Below, piece by piece: positions 42,980 through 51,626 of a DNA stretch of 64,000 nucleotides (its first letter is position 1; each line of letters begins with the position of its first letter). Below the pieces are notes generated by a model that was given only the letters and a program-made list of their open reading frames with translations, was not told the DNA's origin and did not search any database. The position numbers were made by a program, and so were the translations under genes. This DNA is from an uncultured Paraglaciecola sp. Lineage in GTDB: Bacteria; Pseudomonadota; Gammaproteobacteria; Enterobacterales; Alteromonadaceae. The stretch covers positions 124,001 through 188,000 of the forward strand of contig CANMKA010000001.1 of NCBI GenBank assembly GCA_947498355.1, in the 5' to 3' direction.

Positions 42980-45010
42980 TTAGTCATTCTTAGCCAAAGT
43001 GTATGTGTCTAAGGTAACCATGTCGTAGGTGATATTTGCCGCTTCTTCTAAGAAAGGGTCGAGCTCTTCCAGCTCTTCTGGCAAGTCCCCTTCTAAGTCC
43101 TTAACTTTCTCTAACCCTAGTCTTTGCAGACGTTCGTTGATTCTGGCTAGGTTGCGCGCTTCGTTCTCTTTCTTTTCCTTGAGTCGTTCAGATTCGACCA
43201 AAGAAATGGTCTTTTCTGCTTTTCGTTCGTTGTAGCGCTCAACATCTTGTAAAATGTAGTCAAATTCGACTTTGGGGCGTTTCTGGTGGCGATTAGTCAG
43301 AACTTGAATCACCTTATCTTTGGGTTCAAATGTAACATAATTGGCTTTGGCAATCCTGTCCCACGGCAGAGCGTTATCTTCTTGGCTTTCACCCCATTCT
43401 TCAGGATCAATAACCGAAGGGAACAATATATCGGGCACCACGCCCTTGTGCTGAGTGCTGCCGCCATTAATTCGATAAAATTTAGCAATGGTAAACTGAA
43501 CGCTGCCCAGTGGATTTTCATATAAATCGTAAATTTTACCTAAAGGTCTGTGCTGCTGAACCGTACCTTTACCAAAGGTTTGTTCGCCAATCACAATACC
43601 TCGATTGTAATCTTGCATAGCCGCGGCAAATATCTCAGACGCAGATGCACTGTAACGATCAACTAAAACCGTTAATGGCCCGTTATAGTGAACTTTTTTG
43701 TCTACATCTCGCTCAATTTGAATCCGATTTGCGCCATCACGGATCTGAACGACAGGCCCTTCACTTATGAATAAACCTGACAATTTTGTAGCTTCGGTTA
43801 ATGAACCACCACCATTGCCACGTAAATCAATGATTAGGCCTTTAATGTCTTGTTCAGACAAAGATTTGATCTCTTTGATTACGTCTTGATGTAAATTATT
43901 ATAAAACGATGGGATTTCAATGACGCCTAATTTAACGTCTTTATTGTTCCCAGTTTTAGGCACATATACTTCAGATTTCGCTGCACGATCCTCGAGTTTA
44001 ATTTTGTCCCGAGTTAAGGTAACTACATCTGGTACGGTAGACTCAGACGACCCTTTAACTATTTGCAGCTTAACGATACTGCCTTTGGGGCCTTTAATTA
44101 GATCAACAACCTCATCAAGTCTCCAACCAATAACGTCTACAAATTCTTCGCCTTCTTGCCCTACCCCAACAATTTTATCTTTGGGTTTTATTTTGCCTGA
44201 ACGTTCAGCTGGACCGCCAGGCACTACGCTACGAATGACGGTATAATCGTCTTCGCTTAGTAGCACTGCACCTATCCCTTCAAAAGAGAGTTCCATTTCC
44301 ATTTTAAAGCGGTCTGCGTTTCTAGGTGATAAGTAGCTAGTATGAGCCTCGATACTTCTGGCGAAAGAATGCATTAGGGTTTGAAACACATCTTCACTAG
44401 ACGTTTGAGTCAGACGTTTAATGGCACGCTTGTATCGTTTGGTCAGTAGCTCTTTGGTCTCTGGCCAATCCTTACCTGCTAATTTTAAATTTAAGGCGTC
44501 GTATTTTACTCTTTGACGCCAAAGTTCATCTAGCTCAGCTTGGTCTTTCGCCCAAGGGGCGTCTTCTCTGTCGTATACAAAAGAATCGTTAGGTTTTTCA
44601 AAATCAAACTGTTTGTTTAACAATTCAAGGGAATATTCAAAACGCTCTGCACGCTTTTTCATATTCTCTTGATAAATTTCGTAAGCGATGGCCAAATTGC
44701 CTCGCTCTATGGCATCGTCAAATTTGTCGGAATAGCGTTCAAAGGCCTGAATATCTTTAGCGGTAAAGACGTTGCGATTGTAATCGAGTGAACGAATAAA
44801 ACGATGAAAAACCTTTTCAGACAATTCATTGTTTAACTTAATTGGCTTGTAATGAGAGCGCAAAAACTGCGACGAAATGCGTTTTGCCGCTGCCACGTGT
44901 TGCGACTCTTGCTTTAACACCGGAATGTCTTTACTGCTTACTTCTGCGTCATTTGCTGCATGAGTCAAAAACGTGCTGAGTAATGCTGCCAAGCCAATTG
45001 CTTTATTCAT
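42980..45010 (-). CDS. prc: Periplasmic C-terminal processing protease Prc (Tsp)
   Basis: A 676-residue S41A serine protease that degrades proteins with hydrophobic C-termini (including SsrA-tagged ones) and processes lipoproteins and cell-wall enzymes in the periplasm. It has a signal peptide (MNKAIGLAALLSTFLTHA), an N-terminal helical domain, a PDZ domain (FEGIGAVLLSEDD to KGPKGSIVKLQIV), and the catalytic Ser of YSASASE (about residue 456) with the Lys of GEQTFGKGTVQ. DUF3340 at the C-terminus completes the usual architecture. proQ lies four bases upstream, as in E. coli, where prc follows proQ. Confidence 0.96.
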   Translation of the reverse strand: MNKAIGLAALLSTFLTHAANDAEVSSKDIPVLKQESQHVAAAKRISSQFLRSHYKPIKLNNELSEKVFHRFIRSLDYNRNVFTAKDIQAFERYSDKFDDAIERGNLAIAYEIYQENMKKRAERFEYSLELLNKQFDFEKPNDSFVYDREDAPWAKDQAELDELWRQRVKYDALNLKLAGKDWPETKELLTKRYKRAIKRLTQTSSEDVFQTLMHSFARSIEAHTSYLSPRNADRFKMEMELSFEGIGAVLLSEDDYTVIRSVVPGGPAERSGKIKPKDKIVGVGQEGEEFVDVIGWRLDEVVDLIKGPKGSIVKLQIVKGSSESTVPDVVTLTRDKIKLEDRAAKSEVYVPKTGNNKDVKLGVIEIPSFYNNLHQDVIKEIKSLSEQDIKGLIIDLRGNGGGSLTEATKLSGLFISEGPVVQIRDGANRIQIERDVDKKVHYNGPLTVLVDRYSASASEIFAAAMQDYNRGIVIGEQTFGKGTVQQHRPLGKIYDLYENPLGSVQFTIAKFYRINGGSTQHKGVVPDILFPSVIDPEEWGESQEDNALPWDRIAKANYVTFEPKDKVIQVLTNRHQKRPKVEFDYILQDVERYNERKAEKTISLVESERLKEKKENEARNLARINERLQRLGLEKVKDLEGDLPEELEELDPFLEEAANITYDMVTLDTYTLAKND

Positions 45011-45014
45011 TCAT

Positions 45015-45659
45015 TTACCTCTTAGGCTGTGCCAATCTCAAATTATCTACTTGCACTTTGACCGTCATACCTGTGTCAAGTTGCACTTGGATACCGTCTT
45101 TTGCAATTTCAGTTATAGTTGCAGGCATAGGGGCTTTGCCTAATTTGACTGTTACAGCTGTGCCAGGTTTAAGGTGACTGTCTTGAAGCTTTTCTGCTGG
45201 CGGTAGTTTTTCTTTGGGTGCCGCTTTTTTGTCTGCCTTGCTACTACCACTTTTAAATTTTGGCATGTCTTTGCGGGCTTTTTTCGCCGCATTTGCCTTG
45301 GCTTTATTTTGCTCTTTACGCTTTTCTGCCACCTTGGCTTTGCTTTCGTCGAGTTGCAGTTTGGCATGGGCGACATGCTCATCGTCTATGTCAGCAACGG
45401 GATTTCCATCTAAATCAACGCGCTTAGCGTCTTTTTGAATGCAGTGTAAATATCTCCAGCTATTGGTGTAGTGTCTAAGTGACGAGCGAAGCAAGGTTTT
45501 ACTGACTCGTTCTTCGTTGTCTAAACGTTGCGCTAAATCTTGAAAAATACCGATTTTTAAAGGTTTAGCGTCACCTTTGATGCTAAAACAACTTGGAAAG
45601 GTTTCTGCTAAAAAGGTAATAACGTCTTTACTGCTTGAAAATTTCTGTGGATTATCCAT
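45015..45659 (-). CDS. proQ: RNA chaperone ProQ
   Basis: A 214-residue RNA-binding protein that stabilises many mRNAs and small RNAs. The N-terminal FinO/ProQ domain (DVITFLAETFPSCFSIKG, KPLKIGIFQDLAQRL, LRHYTNSWRYL, RVDLDGNP) is followed by a lysine-rich linker (about 105-160) and a C-terminal Tudor-like domain ending LDTGMTVKVQVDNL. The ATG at 45659 (MDNPQKFSSSKDV) matches the E. coli and Vibrio starts. Two in-frame ATGs at 45707 and 45704 would overlap the upstream gene; none has a strong ribosome binding site. Confidence 0.93.
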   Translation of the reverse strand: MDNPQKFSSSKDVITFLAETFPSCFSIKGDAKPLKIGIFQDLAQRLDNEERVSKTLLRSSLRHYTNSWRYLHCIQKDAKRVDLDGNPVADIDDEHVAHAKLQLDESKAKVAEKRKEQNKAKANAAKKARKDMPKFKSGSSKADKKAAPKEKLPPAEKLQDSHLKPGTAVTVKLGKAPMPATITEIAKDGIQVQLDTGMTVKVQVDNLRLAQPKR

Positions 45660-45681
45660 TAAGTCTACTAGTTTTGTTGTG

Positions 45682-45969
45682 TTATCGAGGTTCTTGGTGC
45701 TCATCATCCCAAGATGCTAGAAGTTGGTCAACCCAGTCGTACAAATCAACTAGGTCAATATCGAGTAAATGGCTATCTTCTCGCCAATTTTCCCAGATAT
45801 ATTGGATCATATTTTCTAAATCCGTCACTTTGATATCGTCATCTGCCTGATCGTAGAGCATATGAAGTAAATCGTTGAATCTATCTGTGGCTTCGTCGGC
45901 GCGATCTTCCCAAAAATCCATGTCATCACGGGTGGCAAGTGCGACATGAATGTCTACCATGTGTTTCAT
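45682..45969 (-). CDS. Small acidic protein of unknown function
   Basis: A 95-residue, strongly acidic, tryptophan-containing protein (DDMDFWEDRADEATDRFNDLLHMLYDQADDD, then WENWREDSHLLDIDLVDLYDWVDQLL) with no recognised domain. It is predicted to be all-helical. It lies directly upstream of proQ on the same strand, 22 bases before the preferred proQ start, and is probably in the proQ-prc transcript. The acidic, helical character could suit a protein partner of a basic protein such as ProQ, but this is speculation. Confidence 0.6.
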   Translation of the reverse strand: MKHMVDIHVALATRDDMDFWEDRADEATDRFNDLLHMLYDQADDDIKVTDLENMIQYIWENWREDSHLLDIDLVDLYDWVDQLLASWDDEHQEPR

Positions 45970-46043
45970 TATAATAGTGCTTAGTCGTCAATCAGATGGG
46001 GCTGAGTTTACCCCATTCATAGCTATTAGTTTAGGCTCTTGGG

Positions 46044-46727
46044 CTATTTAAGCGTAAAAGTCACCTTAACTCTCGCTTCGGTTTTACCCACCCCGGGCAT
46101 AAATGAGGATTCGGCCATATTTTGCGCAAGTAACCTTGTTCCAGATTTAACTGGTGAACTCGACTGCTCGATAATATTCTGAACGCCTTTCACCTCTAGG
46201 CCTAACGTACCCGCCATATTTTTAGCTGTTTGCTGGGCATTGAGTAAGGCTTGATTTAGGGCTTTTTGATAGTCTGTAACATTATTACTACTAGAGGCAT
46301 TAAAGCCGTCTAGACGATTAATATTGTGAGCCAAGAGGGTATCAATAGCTTTCTCGTATAGAGCCAATGAATCGACTGAGACTTTGATTTCTCGACGTAA
46401 AATGAAACCTTTATGCTCATTACCTTCACGTTTGTATTCAATCCAAGGGTTAAACTGAATATTTAAGGCTTGTATCGCGTTGGGCGCAAGACCGACTCCA
46501 ATTAGCGCATCTATGGCTTTTGTAGAATCAGCCGCTATTTGGCTTTTAATCAAACCAACTTGTTTGCCACGGGCTTCTAATTGAACTCTAAAGCCGAAAG
46601 TGTCAGGCACATAATTGACAGCGCCTACGCCTGCCACCTCTATGGTCTTTTCTGTTGCATTAACCATAGACCAAGGCGCGCTTAGTAAAACGCCAAATAT
46701 AGCAACACGTAAACCTACTCTAAACAT
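46044..46727 (-). CDS. SIMPL domain (DUF541, YggE-like) periplasmic protein
   Basis: A 227-residue secreted protein: signal peptide to about residue 25 (SAPWSMVNA), then a SIMPL domain starting IEVAGVGAVNYVPDTFGFRVQLEARG and ending GVGKTEARVKVTFTLK. Members such as E. coli YggE are linked to resistance to oxidative stress, and others to interleukin-receptor signalling. The molecular function is unknown. Single gene; a short GC stem (45996-46016) follows it without a T run. Confidence 0.85.
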   Translation of the reverse strand: MFRVGLRVAIFGVLLSAPWSMVNATEKTIEVAGVGAVNYVPDTFGFRVQLEARGKQVGLIKSQIAADSTKAIDALIGVGLAPNAIQALNIQFNPWIEYKREGNEHKGFILRREIKVSVDSLALYEKAIDTLLAHNINRLDGFNASSSNNVTDYQKALNQALLNAQQTAKNMAGTLGLEVKGVQNIIEQSSSPVKSGTRLLAQNMAESSFMPGVGKTEARVKVTFTLK

Positions 46728-47038
46728 AATTCATCCTTTTTATCATTCGAATGTTTGCTCAGCTTGGTAGCTATAAAAATCTAAATACTAATTTATTTAA
46801 CCTTTATCAGCTTAACTAGTATTCAGCCACACAAGTGAGTGTACAAAATTTAGGTTACAAAAATTGACAAAATGCAGTCTAACAGGCCCTAGCCTTTCAC
46901 GCTCAGACCACAAGCACAGCAATAAGTGCACGGCAAAGCTATATTCTGCAACGTTTTATAAATTTGTTCTGGTTTAAATTGCCGTTAAATTAGTGATGTT
47001 AGTTTATTTTTCAAACAAAACTGTCCTATACTTGCTTT

Positions 47039-47168
47039 TCCAGTTTTATGGTTTGTCACTTTGCTACGCACAGGTAGTGAAAGAGAAGTTACCCGTTAGC
47101 GCACGGCTCTTGCACAAGAGCCATTCCCCTAAGCCCGGTCTAGTCATAGATTCGGGCCTTTTTTTAAG
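47039..47168 (+). ncRNA. Candidate small RNA between the SIMPL gene and tesB
   Basis: A -10-like TATACT (47027-47032) predicts a start near 47039; the -35 (TTATTT) is weak. The transcript would contain three hairpins: CTAC/GTAG with flanking CTTT/AAAG, a perfect GGCTCTT-GCAC-AAGAGCC (47105-47122), and a terminator stem GCCCG/CGGGC followed by TTTTTTT ending at 47168, which runs four or five bases into the 3' end of the convergent tesB gene. No Rfam family is recognised by eye. It could be a sRNA or a long bidirectional terminator structure. Confidence 0.5.
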
Positions 47169-48048
47169 TGTTACCTTTTCGAATCAGTCCTTCTTGCATA
47201 GTACTTGCGAGTAGTTTACCCGACTGATCAAAAAATTGGCCTTTAACCAACCCTCTGCCACCTCCAGATGTGGGGCTTTCGGTGCAATAGAGCACCCATT
47301 GCGTAAAATCTATTGGCTGGTGAAACCACATTGAATGGTCAATTGACGCAATTTTTAAATCTTTATCTCTGACCGAAACATTGTGAGGCTGTAAAGACGT
47401 AGCTAAGAAGTGATAGTCAGATGCATAGGCGAGCATTTGTTGATTAATGCCAAGAGGACTTAATGATTGACCGACTTGATTTTGGGCTAAAGGCGTTTTA
47501 ATTCGCATCCAAATATATTTGTGGGCGTCGGTTGTGTTTGGCTGAATCGGGTCACCCTCTTGTATGGTACGGATATCAATGACCTTGTGATATTTGAGGG
47601 CTTGCTGCATTTTACTTGGCAAGTCGTCGATAATCTTTTCATAAAAGTCAATATCTGGAGTGACTGCGTCTGGCGCCAATACAGCTGGCAAACTCGATTG
47701 TTGATGGGTAAGGCCAACCTCAGGTAACTGAAAAGAGGCTGTCATGCAGAAAATGGTTTTATTCTTTTGCACGGCTTTGACGCGTCGAGTTGAAAAACTG
47801 CGACCATCCCGAATATTTTCAACCTGAAAAACAACACTGTGGGATGGGTCACCGGGTAATACGAAATAGCTATGAAATGAATGGGCTATGCGTTGGGTAT
47901 CGACAGTGGCCGCAGCCGCGGCCAAAGCTTGGCCCAACACTTGACCACCAAATAACGCCCGAAACCCCAAATCCCAGCTTTTACCCTCAAATACGTTTGA
48001 ATCTACTTGCGTTAACGTTAGTAGGCTCTCTAGGTTTGCGTCTAACAT
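47164..48048 (-). CDS. tesB: Acyl-CoA thioesterase II
   Basis: A 294-residue cytoplasmic double hot-dog thioesterase that hydrolyses medium- and long-chain acyl-CoA. The signature regions are GGQVLGQALAAAAATV near residue 34, the HSFHSYFVLPGD segment that begins the first active site, and SIDHSMWFHQP with LYCTESPTSGGGRGLVKGQFFDQSGKLLAS in the second domain. The family is about 285-290 residues. rlmJ lies 14 bases upstream on the same strand. Confidence 0.93.
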   Translation of the reverse strand: MLDANLESLLTLTQVDSNVFEGKSWDLGFRALFGGQVLGQALAAAAATVDTQRIAHSFHSYFVLPGDPSHSVVFQVENIRDGRSFSTRRVKAVQKNKTIFCMTASFQLPEVGLTHQQSSLPAVLAPDAVTPDIDFYEKIIDDLPSKMQQALKYHKVIDIRTIQEGDPIQPNTTDAHKYIWMRIKTPLAQNQVGQSLSPLGINQQMLAYASDYHFLATSLQPHNVSVRDKDLKIASIDHSMWFHQPIDFTQWVLYCTESPTSGGGRGLVKGQFFDQSGKLLASTMQEGLIRKGNT

Positions 48049-48062
48049 ATTGATATTCCTAT

Positions 48063-48938
48063 CTAAGACTTTGGCTCACGTAGCCACTGGCAACTCATCG
48101 AGGCTTGCCCCAAATCCGCCATAACCGGCAATAGTTCGTTTAAGGCCGTTTCGACATTTTGTTTAAACTGCCAAGGGCTGTTGATCACAATTAGTCCCGA
48201 CCCCGTCATACCTTGACCTTCTGGATCGGTATTAAGCTCTATCTTAAGGGCGTTATCAATTTCACTATTGGCAATTGCGTTTAACATGACCTGACTCAAA
48301 TGGCTTTTGCTTTGAGCAGACTTAAAACTATCATCTGTCTCAGTGCGAGCAGTTAAAATAGGGTACCAAATCATAAAGATGCCTTGGGGCCAACGTTGAT
48401 AAGCAGACATTACACTGTCAATTACCTGTTGATATTCCGAAGCTGACTCGTAAGGCGGATCTATCAGCACCAAACCCCGTTTGATACTAGGTGGTGTTAA
48501 GGCTTTAAGGGCCTCAAAACCATCTCTGTGGTGCACAGCAAACCCGCTATCACGCATATTGCGTTTCAAATTGCCTACCTCAGTATTGCTCCATTCAATC
48601 ACAATCCCATTATCTTGCTCCCTGAGTAAATCAGCGGCTATCTGTGGCGAACCGGGATAATAGGCATTATCTATGTATGTTTGTGCCAAGGCTTGATATA
48701 CCCGCAACTGAGGATGGACAAATTCTCTACCGGCGATGCGCTTAGCACCCGTTTTATATTCTGAGGTCTTCTTAGCTTGTTCTGAGTCTAACTTATATAA
48801 ACCTGCGCCGGCATGTGTGTCGATATAGACAAAGGGCTTGGTCTTTTCTTTTAATTTTTCAATGACCATGACTTGGCAAAGATGTTTAATCACATCAGCG
48901 TGATTACCAGCGTGAAAACTATGGCGGTAGCTAAACAA
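48063..48938 (-). CDS. rlmJ: 23S rRNA (adenine2030-N6)-methyltransferase RlmJ
   Basis: A 291-residue SAM-dependent enzyme that methylates A2030 of 23S rRNA. The start FSYRHSFHAGNHADVIKH is characteristic, followed by FVYIDTHAGAGLY (SAM site) and the catalytic LIDPPYE. The length matches E. coli RlmJ (280). It is divergent from the M2 peptidase gene and probably cotranscribed with tesB. Confidence 0.95.
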   Translation of the reverse strand: MFSYRHSFHAGNHADVIKHLCQVMVIEKLKEKTKPFVYIDTHAGAGLYKLDSEQAKKTSEYKTGAKRIAGREFVHPQLRVYQALAQTYIDNAYYPGSPQIAADLLREQDNGIVIEWSNTEVGNLKRNMRDSGFAVHHRDGFEALKALTPPSIKRGLVLIDPPYESASEYQQVIDSVMSAYQRWPQGIFMIWYPILTARTETDDSFKSAQSKSHLSQVMLNAIANSEIDNALKIELNTDPEGQGMTGSGLIVINSPWQFKQNVETALNELLPVMADLGQASMSCQWLREPKS

Positions 48939-49064
48939 ACAAGACTCCTACTATTAATTAAATAACTAATTGCGGTAATATTTCTGCAATTGTCCAAGCA
49001 TTATGGTTCAGAAGACGCTGGTAGAACCAGTTTTATTTTTACTAATTTCAATTTGAGGGAAAGT

Positions 49065-50882
49065 ATGCAAAGCAGAATATCTAGGGTGGCATCAATTGTG
49101 GGCATAGCCTTTGGCTTGTCAGCCTGTATCGATGACCCGACAAAAAAATCAACTGAGCGTACTAACAAACCAGCCGCACAATTTATTGAGGAAGCGCAAA
49201 AAGAAATCGAACAACTTCAGCACCCCGCTGCTCAAGCCGCTTGGGTTTATCAAACTTATATTAACCAAGATACCGCGCAACTTTCGGCATATTTGTCCGA
49301 ACGTTTAAGTAATCGCAGCACACAGTTAGCGGTTGAGTCAGCACAATATAATCAGGTTGAAGTTGACGCCGAAACCCGTCGAAAGCTCAATTTATTACGA
49401 AATAGCCTAGTCTTACCCTCTCCCTCTGATCCAGCTAAATCTAAAGCCTTATCAAACATAGTGACTGAGTTAGAAGGCATGTATGGGAGTGGGACCTACT
49501 GCCTAACCACTGATAACTGCTTAACGCTAACGCAAATGAGCAAGATCATGGCCAATAGCCGCAATGCCGATGAATTATTAGACATATGGCAAGGCTGGCG
49601 CGAGATATCGCCCCCCATGAAACCTTTGTATCAGCAACAAGTCGCACTCGCCAATGAAGGAGCACAACAACTGGGGTTTAACGACTTAAGCGAGCTATGG
49701 CGGGGTGGTTACGATATGTCAGCAGCAAACTTCTCGACTGAATTAGATAGACTTTGGGGGCAAGTACAACCCTTTTATCAAGCCTTACATTGTCACGTTA
49801 GAGCCAAGTTAGGCGAAGAATATGGCGAAAACATAGTGCCTCAAAATCAAGCCATTCCGGCCCATCTGTTAGGTAACATGTGGGCCCAGTCTTGGGGTAA
49901 CATATACGATATAGTCAAGCCTGATGAGCCTTTGGACGTTGTTGATGTCACGGTCGCGTTAGCGAAAAAGGGTTACGACGAATTGCAAATGGTTGAGCAA
50001 GCAGAAGCTTTTTTTTCATCTCTTGGATTTGACCCGTTACCCGACACATTTTGGCAGCGCTCTCAATTTACTCAGCCAAGAGATAGGAAGGTGGTCTGTC
50101 ATGCATCGGCTTGGAACCTAGATGATAAAGACGACCTTAGAATTAAAATGTGTATCCAAAAAACCGCAGAGGAGTTTTCGGTCATTCATCACGAATTAGG
50201 ACACAGCTACTATCAGCGCGCCTATAATCAACAACCTCTATTATACCGAGGTTCTGCAAACGACGGATTTCATGAGGCCATTGGCGATACCATCTCCTTA
50301 TCTATTACCCCAAGTTACCTTAAGCAGATTGAACTTATTACAGACATTCCCGACCCATCAAACGATATAGGTATGTTATTGCAGGTCGCCCTAGAAAAAA
50401 TTGCGTTTGTCCCTTTTGGATTATTGGTTGATCAATGGCGCTGGGGCGTATTTTCGGGTGACATTTCGCCAGAAAATTATAACCAAGCTTGGTGGCAACT
50501 TAGAGAAAAATACCAAGGGGTGAGAGCGCCCATTTCCAGAGCGCCAGAAGCGTTTGACCCAGGTGCCAAATATCATGTTCCGGGTAATACGCCATACACG
50601 CGTTACTTTTTAGCTCACATATTGCAGTTTCAATTTCACCGTGAATTGTGCAAGATTGCCGGCAATACGGATCCCATTCACAGGTGCTCGATTTACGGTA
50701 GTAAAAAAGCGGGAACTGCGCTAAATGAGATGCTTACCTTAGGTAAAAGCAAACCCTGGCAAGAAGCCTTAACCACACTAACGGGCACACCTGATATGGA
50801 TGCCTCGGCTATTATCGATTACTTCGCACCATTAAAAAGCTGGCTAGATGAACAAAATAAACAACGCAACTGTGGTTGGTAA
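49065..50882 (+). CDS. M2-family peptidyl-dipeptidase lipoprotein (ACE-like)
   Basis: A 605-residue zinc metallopeptidase of the angiotensin-converting-enzyme family. The N-terminus is a lipoprotein signal (ASIVGIAFGLSAC, lipobox Cys about residue 21), so it is anchored in the envelope. The zinc motif is HHELGH with the third ligand in FHEAIGD. Other ACE-like elements are the VVCHASAWNLD strand and GANTPYTRYF-like PGNTPYTRYFLAHILQFQFH. The frame is open back to 48990, but ATG 49065 has GAGGGA five bases upstream and makes the lipobox position right. It probably releases dipeptides from peptides in the periplasm. Confidence 0.92.
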   Translation: MQSRISRVASIVGIAFGLSACIDDPTKKSTERTNKPAAQFIEEAQKEIEQLQHPAAQAAWVYQTYINQDTAQLSAYLSERLSNRSTQLAVESAQYNQVEVDAETRRKLNLLRNSLVLPSPSDPAKSKALSNIVTELEGMYGSGTYCLTTDNCLTLTQMSKIMANSRNADELLDIWQGWREISPPMKPLYQQQVALANEGAQQLGFNDLSELWRGGYDMSAANFSTELDRLWGQVQPFYQALHCHVRAKLGEEYGENIVPQNQAIPAHLLGNMWAQSWGNIYDIVKPDEPLDVVDVTVALAKKGYDELQMVEQAEAFFSSLGFDPLPDTFWQRSQFTQPRDRKVVCHASAWNLDDKDDLRIKMCIQKTAEEFSVIHHELGHSYYQRAYNQQPLLYRGSANDGFHEAIGDTISLSITPSYLKQIELITDIPDPSNDIGMLLQVALEKIAFVPFGLLVDQWRWGVFSGDISPENYNQAWWQLREKYQGVRAPISRAPEAFDPGAKYHVPGNTPYTRYFLAHILQFQFHRELCKIAGNTDPIHRCSIYGSKKAGTALNEMLTLGKSKPWQEALTTLTGTPDMDASAIIDYFAPLKSWLDEQNKQRNCGW

Positions 50883-51099
50883 CAATGTGCGACTGCATAA
50901 CCTTTCTGCGAGAATGTAAAGTACGTAACTCTTACCATCAACTAAGACATGACTAAAATATTGAGGCACAAATTTTCCAAAATTCACTTTGGTTTTTTAT
51001 AGATGGGCTAGCTATATGTTCTGCAACTACAAAATGCTCGAAAATCATGAGAAAAGGGAGTAATCTATTACCATATTTACGAATTGACAAAAAATAGAT

Positions 51100-51576
51100 A
51101 TGGTAAGTTTTTTTAATGTTAGGAGACTAGTCTTGTTGAGTTTAAGCTTGGTTAGTTTTAGTGGTATGGGGACGTTATTTGTACCTATTCAAGTCGGTGA
51201 TATCACCATAATTATCCCCTTAGATGACCCTAGTGAGGCACCCCTTGACAACCCTGTTCCCCCTTCTTCTGAGGACGGACCTCCTAGCCAAGGTGATAGC
51301 TCCAACTCGGTCAATTGGTCGAGTTCTAATGTTGTAGTTGGTAGAGAAGTCAGCTTAACAAACTTAAACAGTAGTGTTGTTCGTTGTAATGCAGAAAACC
51401 AAGATAATGTTTCAGCTAATATCGTAGGCGGCAAAGCTATTTTCTATGTATCATCATCTGAAATCGGTCGCTGGCAATGTTTCGATTCTCAAAATAATAT
51501 CATTCATGATTTTGAGTCGAATTTACGAATAATTAAGTTGAACAGTCCTTCTCAAGTGGAAGCAATTATTAATTAA
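51100..51576 (+). CDS. Small secreted protein with one Ig-like domain
   Basis: A 158-residue protein: signal peptide (LVLLSLSLVSFSGMG), a Pro/Ser/Asp-rich spacer (about 45-70), then one Ig-like unit with the pattern W-S-S-S-N-V-x-x-G and two cysteines (VVRCNAEN; GRWQCFDSQ). The same W-S-P-S-x-I/V-x-x-G and Cys-to-Cys arrangement occurs twice in the large secreted protein at 61.4-63.5 kb and once at the start of the RHS protein. The IS66 element inserted 24 bases after the stop separates it from that cluster. ATG 51100 has no good ribosome binding site. Confidence 0.6.
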   Translation: MVSFFNVRRLVLLSLSLVSFSGMGTLFVPIQVGDITIIIPLDDPSEAPLDNPVPPSSEDGPPSQGDSSNSVNWSSSNVVVGREVSLTNLNSSVVRCNAENQDNVSANIVGGKAIFYVSSSEIGRWQCFDSQNNIIHDFESNLRIIKLNSPSQVEAIIN

Positions 51577-51600
51577 CCTCAGATCTCCATAAGATTAAGT

Positions 51601-51626
51601 GTATCCGTCCGGCGATCACCGTCTAG
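51601..51626. repeat. IS66 left inverted repeat
   Basis: 26 bases, exact complement of 53920-53945; begins GTATCCGTCC. Confidence 0.93.

Noticed and set aside
45996..46016. ATGGGG/CCCCAT stem after the SIMPL gene as a terminator
   Set aside because: Six pairs with a nine-base loop and no T run in the right direction; too weak to list.
51072..51090. TTTACGAATTGACA shared with the right arm of the palindrome at 17127-17139
   Set aside because: No inverted partner or good -10 accompanies it here, and the match is explained by a TTGACA box in AT-rich DNA.
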